Part shown: positions 26,103-34,075 of the stretch, piece by piece
Layout of the letters: every line of letters begins with the position of its first letter
How positions within the stretch are numbered: the stretch's first letter is position 1
Assembly: GCA_029245245.1 (NCBI GenBank)
Contig: JAQWPT010000028.1
Span: 1-64,000, forward strand
DNA: 64,000 nt
Reading direction: 5' to 3'
From: Phycisphaerales bacterium
GTDB lineage: Bacteria; Planctomycetota; Phycisphaerae; Phycisphaerales; SM1A02
Program-made: the position numbers and the translations under genes
The notes under the pieces: generated by a model
The model's input: only the letters and a program-made list of their open reading frames with translations
Databases searched by the model: none
Told to the model about the DNA's origin: nothing

Positions 26103-27035
26103 ATGGCCCGGGGATGCTTCGGCGGCATTCTCATGGGACTGGCGAACCTCGTTCCCGGGGTCTCGGGGGGGACAATGCTCGTGGCCACCGGCGTCTACGG
26201 GCATTTCGTCAACGCCGTGGCTCACATCTCCACCCTCCGATTCCATCGGCGGTCCGTGGCCATGCTCGCGATCATCGTTGTCAGTGCCCTGCTGACCATC
26301 GTCATCGGGGCCGGCACCATGCGAACCCTGGTGGTGGAACATCGCTGGATGATGTACAGCCTCTTCATCGGACTGACACTCGGTGGCGTGCCGCTGCTGT
26401 GGTCGATGGTTCGCCCCATGAACGCCCCGGCCGTGCTCGGCGCCGCCGCGGGACTGGTCGCGATGATCGTGCTGGCCGGGCTCGAGTCAACCACTGGCGG
26501 GTCGGCCGTCGGCCAGGGCGGCGTCATCATGCTCGTGATCACCGGCATCGCCGCCGGCGCAGCCATGGTGCTTCCCGGTGTCTCCGGCATGTACCTGGTA
26601 CTCGTACTTGGCCAGTACGTGGTGATCCTCGATGCCCTCGACGGCATCCGCAACCGAGAGTTCGACTCCCTCCTGTCGGTGATCCTGCCCGTGGGCATCG
26701 GCGTCATCATCGGCGTGGTGGTGATCAGCAACATCGTCTCCAAACTGCTCGTCCATGCCCGCTCGGCCACGCTGGGCGTCCTGCTGGGACTGCTCGTGGG
26801 CGCCGTCTTCGGGCTCTGGCCCTTCCGGGCAACGCGCAGCCCGGTGGTTGGAGACATCGTGCGGGGCCAGCTGGTGGAAACGGATGCCCAGGCCCAGGCG
26901 ATCAAGCCCTCGAACTGGCCCATGGAATCCTTCGACCCGGGTCTCGGCATGTTCATCGGCGCTGTCGCGCTGCTGCTGGGCGGGTTCATCGCTTCACTGC
27001 TGATCACGCGACTTGGTCGACACGAAAAGATCTGA
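26103..27035 (+). CDS. DUF368 membrane protein (likely undecaprenyl-phosphate transporter)
   Basis: This protein of about 310 residues is almost all membrane helices. It has the DUF368 hallmark G-L-A-N-L-V-P-G-V-S-G-G-T near the N-terminus and a second copy of the motif, V-L-P-G-V-S-G-M-Y, in the middle, showing internal duplication. DUF368 proteins (PopT) have been linked to recycling of undecaprenyl phosphate across the membrane. The start at 26103 has GGGAG four bases upstream; an in-frame ATG at 26037 would add a Pro-rich 22-residue extension. It is divergent from galE. DedA proteins of the same proposed function are encoded about 6 kb away. Confidence 0.85.
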   Translation: MARGCFGGILMGLANLVPGVSGGTMLVATGVYGHFVNAVAHISTLRFHRRSVAMLAIIVVSALLTIVIGAGTMRTLVVEHRWMMYSLFIGLTLGGVPLLWSMVRPMNAPAVLGAAAGLVAMIVLAGLESTTGGSAVGQGGVIMLVITGIAAGAAMVLPGVSGMYLVLVLGQYVVILDALDGIRNREFDSLLSVILPVGIGVIIGVVVISNIVSKLLVHARSATLGVLLGLLVGAVFGLWPFRATRSPVVGDIVRGQLVETDAQAQAIKPSNWPMESFDPGLGMFIGAVALLLGGFIASLLITRLGRHEKI

Positions 27036-27064
27036 CGCCACGAGCCGACTTTCTATCGGACGTC

Positions 27065-27096
27065 GCCGCGCAAACATTGCCTGCAATGTCCGCGGC
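27065..27096 (+). terminator. Strong hairpin after the DUF368 gene
   Basis: GCCGCG (27065-27070) pairs with CGCGGC (27091-27096), and inside it ACATTGC (27074-27080) pairs with GCAATGT (27083-27089), with small internal loops and a 2-base loop. No T-run follows, so it may be a Rho-assisted terminator, an RNA stabiliser, or a regulatory element for the small gene downstream. Confidence 0.45.
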
Positions 27097-27182
27097 TCAT
27101 CTCCACCGACGAAAACGAAAGTCGGCATGTGAACTGGACCGAATTACATCTGTTCACACGGCTTGTTTCGCAAGGAGAAGGC

Positions 27183-27485
27183 GTGATCGCTCTCGACGAC
27201 ATTCGAACGGAAACCGACCTTGTCACCTGCCTGCGGATGCGTCGTCAAGCCGAAGCACTCCTGGACCGACTCATGAAGAACCGAACGCGAACCGAGCAGT
27301 ACCACCGGGATCATGGAACGATGGATCCAATGCGGACCGTCACTGGCCGGACCGCCATCGACAACGCGATCGACCATACGAAGGAGATCCTTCGAAACCT
27401 CGATCGCGTCATCCAGTCCGATCAGGAAGCAGACTCATTTGAAACGGATTGTGCCGGGCTGTCGCGACTTCGTCGACGAGCCTGA
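27183..27485 (+). CDS. Small hypothetical helical protein (100 aa)
   Basis: I do not recognise this protein. It starts with GTG at 27183, chosen because a near-consensus AAGGAG lies five bases upstream; an earlier GTG at 27129 has none. The protein is charged and almost certainly alpha-helical (L-R-M-R-R-Q-A-E-A-L-L-D-R-L-M-K-N and N-A-I-D-H-T-K-E-I-L-R-N-L-D-R-V-I), with no signal peptide or membrane segment. It ends one base before the convergent dut gene. Confidence 0.6.
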   Translation: MIALDDIRTETDLVTCLRMRRQAEALLDRLMKNRTRTEQYHRDHGTMDPMRTVTGRTAIDNAIDHTKEILRNLDRVIQSDQEADSFETDCAGLSRLRRRA

Positions 27486-27486
27486 G

Positions 27487-27930
27487 TCAGCGACCGGTCG
27501 AACCGAATCCGCCGGCCCCGCGATCCGTCGCATCCAACTCCTCGACGTCCTCGATCCCGACCCGGCTGACCGGGGCGATGACCATCTGCGCGATGCGCAT
27601 GCCGGGCTCGATGACGAAGACCTCGGCCCCGTGGTTGATCAGCGGCACGAGCACCTCCCCCCGGTAGTCCGAATCAATGGTTCCCGGAGCGTTGGGAAGC
27701 GTGACGCCATGCCGACTGGCCAGTCCGCTGCGGGGACGCACCTGCGCCTCGAACCCGTGGGGGACGGCCATGGCGAATCCGAGAGGGATCGGAACGATCG
27801 ACCCGGGCTCCAGTTCGACTGCCGACTCGATCGCGGCGTGAAGATCCATTCCCGCGGCACCCGCCGTCTGGTAGGCCGGCAACCGGGCATGCTCCGTCAG
27901 CCGCTTGATGAGAAGGTTCGGCATCGTCAT
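27487..27930 (-). CDS. dut: dUTP diphosphatase
   Basis: This 147-residue trimeric-type dUTPase converts dUTP to dUMP, keeping uracil out of DNA and feeding thymidylate synthesis. The conserved motifs are visible: A-G-M-D-L-H-A near residues 27-33, [20 protein letters not shown], and the C-terminal [10 protein letters not shown]. The start overlaps the stop of bshB1 (ATGA), so the two are co-translated; an alternative ATG lies two codons in. Confidence 0.97.
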   Translation of the reverse strand: MTMPNLLIKRLTEHARLPAYQTAGAAGMDLHAAIESAVELEPGSIVPIPLGFAMAVPHGFEAQVRPRSGLASRHGVTLPNAPGTIDSDYRGEVLVPLINHGAEVFVIEPGMRIAQMVIAPVSRVGIEDVEELDATDRGAGGFGSTGR

Positions 27931-28628
27931 GACTCCGTCTCACCAAGACCCACGATGGACGAGAGGTCGACCAGCCCGAGGGGTTCACGGGTGAAGAAAG
28001 GCTCACCGGCATCGGTTCGGATGCGGCTGCCGTAGAAGGTGGCCGATGACTTCATCCAGTCGATGATGCCACGGTTTCGTTCCGGTACGACGAACTGGCT
28101 CTCGTAGGCGAGTATGGCGTCCCACTTGCGCGAGGTCTGTCCGGTGATGTCCATGATGAACGACGGGTCGGGAACGTGCCGAAGGTGGGTGCAGTAGTAG
28201 TAGATGAACCACGTGGGATAGATCGGATCACCTGGCAGATCGCTCTTCGTCAACTTGGCATCGAACCTGGCGTCCTCGACGATGCGGGTCGTCGCGACGT
28301 GATCGGGGTGCGCGTCCTCGAAGTACGGCGCGAACACCACCTGGGCCTGGTGACGGCGAATGGCTCCCGCAGCAAGGTGTCGGGCCTGGACGGAGTGCAC
28401 GACTTCCCGGTTGGGCAGCCCAAGCTGTTCGCGGCGGACGCCGAGGATCTCCGCTGCATGCTGCGCTTCGCGAGCACGGGTCTCCCGATCACCATGTGGC
28501 GTCGGCTCGCCGTCGGTCATGTCCACGAGCAGGACATCGTGCCCCTGGTCGACGAGGCGGGCGATCGTCCCACCCATGCCGAGTTCCTGGTCGTCTGGAT
28601 GGGGTCCGAAGACGGCGATGCGTGTCAT
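27927..28628 (-). CDS. bshB1: LmbE-family deacetylase, BshB1-like (bacillithiol biosynthesis)
   Basis: This 233-residue PIG-L-type enzyme has the zinc motif P-H-P-D-D-Q-E-L-G at the N-terminus and A-H-P-D-H in the middle. The surrounding V-D-M-T-D-G-E-P-T and the C-terminal P-L-G-L-V-D-L fit BshB1, which deacetylates N-acetylglucosaminyl-malate in bacillithiol synthesis. The companion genes bshA and bshC are not in the window, so the pathway assignment is an inference. It is followed by dut with an overlapping start. Confidence 0.85.
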   Translation of the reverse strand: MTRIAVFGPHPDDQELGMGGTIARLVDQGHDVLLVDMTDGEPTPHGDRETRAREAQHAAEILGVRREQLGLPNREVVHSVQARHLAAGAIRRHQAQVVFAPYFEDAHPDHVATTRIVEDARFDAKLTKSDLPGDPIYPTWFIYYYCTHLRHVPDPSFIMDITGQTSRKWDAILAYESQFVVPERNRGIIDWMKSSATFYGSRIRTDAGEPFFTREPLGLVDLSSIVGLGETES

Positions 28629-28661
28629 GAGGATGGAAAGGATACTCCACCGGACCGGACG

Positions 28662-30557
28662 TCACCCGGGGCCCAGCCGCCCACGCAGTCTGCGTGCATG
28701 ATTGGCGGCATCCCTCTCCATCGCATCCGCTTCATCGACGAATCCAGTACGACGGGCTGCTCCGAGTTCGAGAATGGTTCGGGCCATGACCGCCAGGTCT
28801 GCGCGGTGCTCGAGCATCCAGGCGTCCTCGGCCGGGGACTGGGCCAGTTGACCGACCAGTCGCATTCCCGCATCACCCTCCGGCGTGGTGCCGGGGCGTC
28901 GACTGCGAAGCATCGCCAGCAGCTCCAGGACCTCCAGGTCCTGTTCCGCGCGATCCAACTGGGCCGAGGCGATGCCGGGTTCGGATTCACGCAACGCCGT
29001 GGCCGCGATGCGCAGGCGAACCACCAGGCGCTCCTGCCATGCCCCCAGGACACCCGGGGTCGCATACCAGCCGGCCCAGTCGTTCAATGAATCGATTTCG
29101 TCATCGACTGCCAGCAGCACGGTCGTTCGCTGCACGGCGGACAGCAGTCGGCGCTGCAACGCCATTCGACTCGCGAAGCGCCCATCGAATCTGCCCGCAG
29201 AGGCCTCCTGCACCCACGCGATCCGAGCCGCCACGATCGCCTCGGCAAGGTCATTCTCCGTACCCGCCAGCAGTCGGGAACGGAGATCGTCTGCATCGCC
29301 CAGTTTCGATTCCAGCGGCATGGTGTGCATTCCATCAATGACCGCTCCCATCACTTCCAGCGCATCGATCGCTTCTTCACGCTTCTGCATGTCTCCGAGA
29401 TCCCGCTGCAGCACGGCCACCCGCCTGGACCAGCCTTCGGCCGAAGGCGGGTGGACACGACGAATCTGCTCATCCCATTGTGGAGAACGAGCCAGCAGTG
29501 CCAGCATCTCCAGTGGTTTCGACTGGCTCTGGATCGACGCCACGATGCCCGGATCGGAACGTGGTGATTCCGATTCAAGCATCGGCAGGATCTGCTGGAG
29601 CATGGCACGCTCGCCTTTCTCATACTGGCGTGAAAGGCTCGCGTACAACCGGCGACTGGCAAGGGACAACTCCCGCGGCATCACACTCGATCGGTATGCA
29701 TGCATCCGCTCGATGACCCGTGCAACCTCAATGAGTGCGGCTTCGGGAGGCAATCCACCAGGGTCGAACTCGAGCACTTCCATGAACCGATTACCAAGTC
29801 GGTCGGCGATGCCGCGCCCTCCCGGGAGTCCACGCACCGCATCGATGGCGATCACCACCTGCAGCAGGGACTTGATGCGTCGATTTGACGCGTCACGTTC
29901 TCCGGCCGCGGTGAGCCGCTCCGACAACCGCGCGCGATCCCGGTCACCGAGCCAGTCCGCCGTCGATGCCCGGGCCATGAGTTCGTTCAGGACATGCGGG
30001 TGCATCACCGGCCCCGGTGTTTCGATCATGGACCACCACCCCGATGAAGGAGTCGCCCCCCCGAGCCGGCGAACGGCCTGGACCAGCGGGCCCAGCAGTT
30101 CATGCATCTGCTCATCCAGTCGGTCCGGATCCGGAACGGCCAGGGTGCCCAGCTGCTGCCGGGCCTCACGCTGGAAAAGTCGCAGGGCATGCCGGGCCGC
30201 GGCCCGGTCTGCACGCGGGATGGAGCCGTCGGCCAGGCGCTGCAGCATCCGCTGGATGCGGTCGAGGCCGTCGGCCAGTTCAGCGCCGGCGATCGTGGCG
30301 TGGCTCGAGTCCGCACCACCTCGATCACCGCGGACCAGCAGGCTCGTGGCGACGAGCGACAGCGTCTGCATGGAATCGTAGACGAGTTCCGCATCCGGAT
30401 CGTCGGTGACAGGCAATGGAAGGGTGCTGCTGAAGTGATCGAGTTCCAATACCCGATTGTCCGCGAACGACGGCAACTCCACCGTCGGCTCCGCGGACGC
30501 CATGGCTGCACTCGAAGCCGTGATCAACGAACACAGAATGTACGAGCCGATGCGCAT
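28662..30557 (-). CDS. Secreted helical protein of unknown function
   Basis: This 631-residue protein has a signal peptide (M-R-I-G-S-Y-I-L-C-S-L-I-T-A-S-S-A-A-M-A) and then a long, almost entirely alpha-helical body rich in Leu, Ala, Arg and Glu, without a recognisable domain. I cannot assign a function. The ATG at 30557 is chosen because GGAAG lies seven bases upstream; a GTG two codons earlier is possible. It sits 21 bases after truA in a leftward series with bshB1 and dut. Such long helical periplasmic proteins can be scaffolds or TPR-like, but no repeat is clear. Confidence 0.6.
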   Translation of the reverse strand: MRIGSYILCSLITASSAAMASAEPTVELPSFADNRVLELDHFSSTLPLPVTDDPDAELVYDSMQTLSLVATSLLVRGDRGGADSSHATIAGAELADGLDRIQRMLQRLADGSIPRADRAAARHALRLFQREARQQLGTLAVPDPDRLDEQMHELLGPLVQAVRRLGGATPSSGWWSMIETPGPVMHPHVLNELMARASTADWLGDRDRARLSERLTAAGERDASNRRIKSLLQVVIAIDAVRGLPGGRGIADRLGNRFMEVLEFDPGGLPPEAALIEVARVIERMHAYRSSVMPRELSLASRRLYASLSRQYEKGERAMLQQILPMLESESPRSDPGIVASIQSQSKPLEMLALLARSPQWDEQIRRVHPPSAEGWSRRVAVLQRDLGDMQKREEAIDALEVMGAVIDGMHTMPLESKLGDADDLRSRLLAGTENDLAEAIVAARIAWVQEASAGRFDGRFASRMALQRRLLSAVQRTTVLLAVDDEIDSLNDWAGWYATPGVLGAWQERLVVRLRIAATALRESEPGIASAQLDRAEQDLEVLELLAMLRSRRPGTTPEGDAGMRLVGQLAQSPAEDAWMLEHRADLAVMARTILELGAARRTGFVDEADAMERDAANHARRLRGRLGPG

Positions 30558-30578
30558 CGCCACGCTTCCGGTCCGGCG

Positions 30579-31352
30579 TCAGGGTGCGCCGTAGTCGATC
30601 CACATCAGGCACAGGCCCTCCGGCGACAACGTCGGTCCCGCAACCGAGCGGTCGGCCCGCAGGAGAATGGTCGGAATCGCGTCGGGATCGATGCGTCCAC
30701 GACCGACCTCCAGAAGCGTACCCGCGATGATGCGTACCATGTTGTAGAGAAATCCGGTGCCACTGACATCGATCCTGCAGCAGTCCGTGCCATCCTCCTG
30801 CACGGCACAGGACGTGATGGTGCGAACCGTGCTCTCGCGGCCATGATTGACCCGCGTGAAACTTGCAAAGTCGTGTTCTCCCACCAGCAGGGCCGCGGCC
30901 TCGTGCATGCGAGGAATGTCCAGTTCGTACGGCGTCCAGGCCAGTACCCTTCGATCAAAGAGCGGTCGCGTCGCGGCCCGACGACGGGCGTACGCGAGGC
31001 GATACCGGTAACCCTTGTGCACGCAGTCCTGAATCGGGTCGAACGCCATCGGGACGATCTCGACGTTCAGAACCTGGACATCATCGGGGAGACGGGAACT
31101 GACGGCATCACGCATCCGCTCGGGTTCGAGCACCGCATCGCAGCTGAATGCCGCAACCTGGCCGTGCGCGTGCACGCCTGAATCGGTTCGGGACGCTCCG
31201 AGGACATGCACGTCCTCGCGCACGACGGTCTTGACGGCGATCTCGAGCACGCCCTGCACGGTACGCAATGGTTCCTCGCCGGGCGGGTGCTGCTTCTGCC
31301 ACCCGTGAAACTGCGTGCCTTCGTAGGCGAGCGTGAGCTTGTAGCGAGGCAT
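30579..31352 (-). CDS. truA: tRNA pseudouridine(38-40) synthase TruA
   Basis: This 257-residue enzyme converts uridines 38-40 in the tRNA anticodon arm to pseudouridine. The catalytic Asp57 is in G-A-S-R-T-D-S-G-V-H-A-H-G-Q, and the C-terminal half has G-T-G-F-L-Y-N-M-V-R-I-I-A-G-T. Length is normal for the family. It lies 12 bases after the nucleotide-kinase-like gene on the same strand. Confidence 0.96.
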   Translation of the reverse strand: MPRYKLTLAYEGTQFHGWQKQHPPGEEPLRTVQGVLEIAVKTVVREDVHVLGASRTDSGVHAHGQVAAFSCDAVLEPERMRDAVSSRLPDDVQVLNVEIVPMAFDPIQDCVHKGYRYRLAYARRRAATRPLFDRRVLAWTPYELDIPRMHEAAALLVGEHDFASFTRVNHGRESTVRTITSCAVQEDGTDCCRIDVSGTGFLYNMVRIIAGTLLEVGRGRIDPDAIPTILLRADRSVAGPTLSPEGLCLMWIDYGAP

Positions 31353-31364
31353 GGAACGTGCCCG

Positions 31365-32498
31365 TCAGTGGCCGAAGAGATTGCCGGGAGCGAACATGCC
31401 TTCGTCCTTGAAGTAGGCAAGCGCCTCGTCCACGCTCGAGAAGATCTTCGTCGCGGTCTCCGTGATGAACGGAGACGGGTTCTTCTTCGGCTTCCAGACC
31501 ACGTAGACTTCCTTGGTGTGTTCGAAGGCATGGTGCAGTTCACGCTCCACGCCGCTGGACAACCCGGGAATCCCACCGGCAAGTTCCGGCACCAGGGACA
31601 CGATCATGTCCGACTGGTCGACGAGCTTGAAGTCCCGCATGTAGATCTGTCCGTCGACGTCCCCGGCGATGTCGAGGATCTCGCGGACATTGACCCGGAT
31701 CATCTCGTCGGTGTCGCGACCGCCAAAGGCGTGCGGTTCCACTTCGATCCAGTCCCGTCCCTCCTTGGCCGCGGCGATCCCGTTGTCCAGCAGCAGCTTC
31801 TCATCCACGTCCGCAGGATCGAAGGTGATGAAGTGCTTGGCCAACTCGGCTCGGAAGGACTCGATCTCGGCCAGGACATCGGGCATGTCCATCACGTGGC
31901 TCATCGGGAAGCTCGGGTAGACCTTCCGCATCTCCGGCCTCGTCACGAGGCGAAGCGCCGTCTCGGCGGTGTCCTGGTGCCGGCCACGGCTGAGAATGTA
32001 GAAGTCGTTGTGGCATCCCATGGCATGGGCCAGGAGTTCGGTGACGATGATCTCTTCTTCCCTCCAGACCATGCAGTCCTTGAGGGTCGCCTCGATATCG
32101 TGCTCGCTGTGCAGTCGATGGTGCACGACCTCCACGTTGTCGAGCAGGCAGATGAACATGTTCGGCTGCAGAGCGTTCATCTGGTCGAAATCGAACGCGC
32201 TGAAGAGCCCATGCCGCCAGCGGAAGGTCGCGTGGGTGTTGACCACCAGGTCGGGGTGCTCCTCCACCGGCGTGGTCTGGGAGATGATGTCCTTGAACGC
32301 GGCCCGCCGAAGCGAGGACAGTCGACTCAGGGGCAGGTCGAGAATGCGGCCGGGCCGGATGTCCGGACCTTCCGTGTACATCATGTTGCCGACATGAAAC
32401 ATGTCGAAGCCCTTGCCACGCTGCCCGGCCAATTCAGCCACTGACTTCAGGTAGGGCTTCTTGTCGATTCCGATCTGTCCAGTGACAACCGCTCGCAT
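31365..32498 (-). CDS. Two-domain protein: nucleotide-kinase-like and deoxyribosyltransferase-like
   Basis: This 377-residue protein starts A-V-V-T-G-Q-I-G-I-D-K-K-P-Y-L, which lines up with the P-loop of archaeal-type adenylate kinases (G-x-x-G-x-G-K-S/T) but has Asp for Gly and Lys for Ser/Thr. The last 135 residues resemble nucleoside 2-deoxyribosyltransferase-like folds: D-Q-S-D-M-I-V-S-L-V-P-E and S-S-G-V-E-R-E-L-H-H-A. I infer a nucleotide-binding role; the reaction is unknown. GGAGG lies five bases before the start, which rules out the longer frame. It lies between a DedA gene and truA. Confidence 0.65.
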   Translation of the reverse strand: MRAVVTGQIGIDKKPYLKSVAELAGQRGKGFDMFHVGNMMYTEGPDIRPGRILDLPLSRLSSLRRAAFKDIISQTTPVEEHPDLVVNTHATFRWRHGLFSAFDFDQMNALQPNMFICLLDNVEVVHHRLHSEHDIEATLKDCMVWREEEIIVTELLAHAMGCHNDFYILSRGRHQDTAETALRLVTRPEMRKVYPSFPMSHVMDMPDVLAEIESFRAELAKHFITFDPADVDEKLLLDNGIAAAKEGRDWIEVEPHAFGGRDTDEMIRVNVREILDIAGDVDGQIYMRDFKLVDQSDMIVSLVPELAGGIPGLSSGVERELHHAFEHTKEVYVVWKPKKNPSPFITETATKIFSSVDEALAYFKDEGMFAPGNLFGH

Positions 32499-32595
32499 GG
32501 GTGCCTCCCACCTCGGCCCCGGTGAATCACGGGGCCCGGAAAGATGGAGAGTATACGGTGCAGGCCGGGCCACAGGCTCCCGCCCCTGTTTCCAG

Positions 32596-33249
32596 TCAGC
32601 GAGGGGGTGTACGGAACTGCCGCAGCCACCGAGCCTTGGCCCTGGGAGGCGGAGCTCCCTGCAACCGGCTCCGCCGCCACAACCACACCACCACGATGAT
32701 CACGCCCAACAGCAGGCCCAGGCCCACGAAGATCTGGATCATCTCGAACGTGCTTCGGGAAGCAAGCCCGAGGCCGATGAGGTAGCCGACGCCGACCTGG
32801 ATCGGTGCAGTGATCAATACGCAGACACCCGTGGCCAGGCCGAACTTCCAGAACGGCAGGTGCAGCATGCCCGCGACGGTGATGGCAGAGGTCCGACTGG
32901 CTGGAATGAACCTGGCCAGGACGATGAACCAGGCGCCACGACGATCGATCTGGTACTTGGCGCGCAGCAGTCGCCGTGGATGCATGATGCGCTTGAACCA
33001 CCGGATTCGAAACAGGCGGACACCATAGCGCGACACGAGCACGAACCAGAGGCAGTCACTGCAGACGACACCGAGGTATCCAGCCAGCAGCACCGACCAG
33101 AGCACCATGTCTCCCTCGGCCACGAGAATGCCCGCGGGGATGTTGACGATGTCCTCACCGATGGGAATGCCGACGCCACTGCCCATCAGCAGCAGGAACT
33201 GGATGATGGGGCCGTAGACCGGGCCGTATTGCAGGAGAAACTCGTGCAT
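32596..33249 (-). CDS. DedA-family membrane protein 2
   Basis: This 217-residue protein has the DedA/SNARE-associated fold: re-entrant G-S-G-V-G-I-P-I-G-E-D near residues 22-33, F-I-P-A-S-R-T-S-A-I-T-V-A-G in the middle, and C-terminal membrane helices. In other bacteria DedA proteins (UptA) return undecaprenyl phosphate to the inner leaflet and contribute to proton-driven homeostasis. It starts 9 bases after the stop of a second DedA gene, so the pair is in one operon. Confidence 0.88.
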   Translation of the reverse strand: MHEFLLQYGPVYGPIIQFLLLMGSGVGIPIGEDIVNIPAGILVAEGDMVLWSVLLAGYLGVVCSDCLWFVLVSRYGVRLFRIRWFKRIMHPRRLLRAKYQIDRRGAWFIVLARFIPASRTSAITVAGMLHLPFWKFGLATGVCVLITAPIQVGVGYLIGLGLASRSTFEMIQIFVGLGLLLGVIIVVVWLWRRSRLQGAPPPRAKARWLRQFRTPPR

Positions 33250-33257
33250 GGGTACGC

Positions 33258-34040
33258 TCAGTGATCGACTGACGGCTCCCTGCGCCCCGTCGCTTCCAGA
33301 AGCCAGGCCATCTTCGCCCGGGGCCGCCGCTTGGCGGCGTGGGTCGAACGGTACCACCACCAGAGTGCCGCGAGGACGAGCAGCACGATCATGCCGATCC
33401 AGATGGCATCACGGACGTGCCGCGCCTCGGGACCTGTCCCGGTCCCCTTGGCGGCCAGGTACCCGATCCCCAGCTGGCAGATCACGGTGGGAATCGCACT
33501 CATGGTTTCGGCCAGGAGAAACTTCCAGGTGCTCATCTGGGCGATGCCGGCAGCGGTGATCACCGTGGTTCGGCTGGCGGGAATGAATCGGCTGATCACG
33601 ATCACCCAGATTCCGTACTGGTCAAACTGGTGCTTGATCTCCAGGATCCGGCGTGGATGCATGAACCGGCGGAACCACCGGATGTTGAGAATCCGCTTCG
33701 ACAACTTCTTGCACACCATGAGCCAGAGGGTGTCGGCCATGATCACGCCGAAGTAGGCGGCCACGATGGTCCAGAAGGGATCCATGATCCCCTTCTCCAT
33801 CAGGTACCCGGCGGGAATGATGAAGATGTCTTCCCCGATGGCCACCCCGACCCCGGAAGCCATCAGCAGCAGGAACAGCAGGATCGGCCCGTACTGCTTC
33901 AGGGCCTCCTGGACGTACTGTTCGAAGGCATTGGCTTCTGCATGCCATGTACTCAGGGCCCACCAGATGCCGAGGCCAACGAGCAGCACGGCAAGGTAGA
34001 TCAGGAGTCGCCTGGGGCGGAGCATGCTCTTGTTCAGCAT
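33258..34040 (-). CDS. DedA-family membrane protein 1
   Basis: This protein of about 260 residues has an extra N-terminal membrane helix (L-L-I-Y-L-A-V-L-L-V-G-L-G-I-W-W), then the DedA core with A-S-G-V-G-V-A-I-G-E-D and R-F-I-P-A-S-R-T-T-V-I-T-A-A-G, and a basic tail. It is clearly a paralogue of the next gene, sharing R-W-F-x-R-x-M-H-P-R-R. The start is uncertain: ATGs at 34070, 34040 and 34025 are all in frame with weak ribosome-binding sites. The likely role is C55-lipid transport, by family. Confidence 0.88.
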   Translation of the reverse strand: MLNKSMLRPRRLLIYLAVLLVGLGIWWALSTWHAEANAFEQYVQEALKQYGPILLFLLLMASGVGVAIGEDIFIIPAGYLMEKGIMDPFWTIVAAYFGVIMADTLWLMVCKKLSKRILNIRWFRRFMHPRRILEIKHQFDQYGIWVIVISRFIPASRTTVITAAGIAQMSTWKFLLAETMSAIPTVICQLGIGYLAAKGTGTGPEARHVRDAIWIGMIVLLVLAALWWWYRSTHAAKRRPRAKMAWLLEATGRREPSVDH

Positions 34041-34075
34041 GCCCGGCAGTGTAGCGATTCCACTGCCCATGCCGC

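Noticed and set aside
26114-27442. 442-codon plus-strand frame overlapping the DUF368 gene
   Set aside because: It is an out-of-frame shadow rich in Arg, Gly and His; the other frame encodes recognisable membrane helices with DUF368 motifs.
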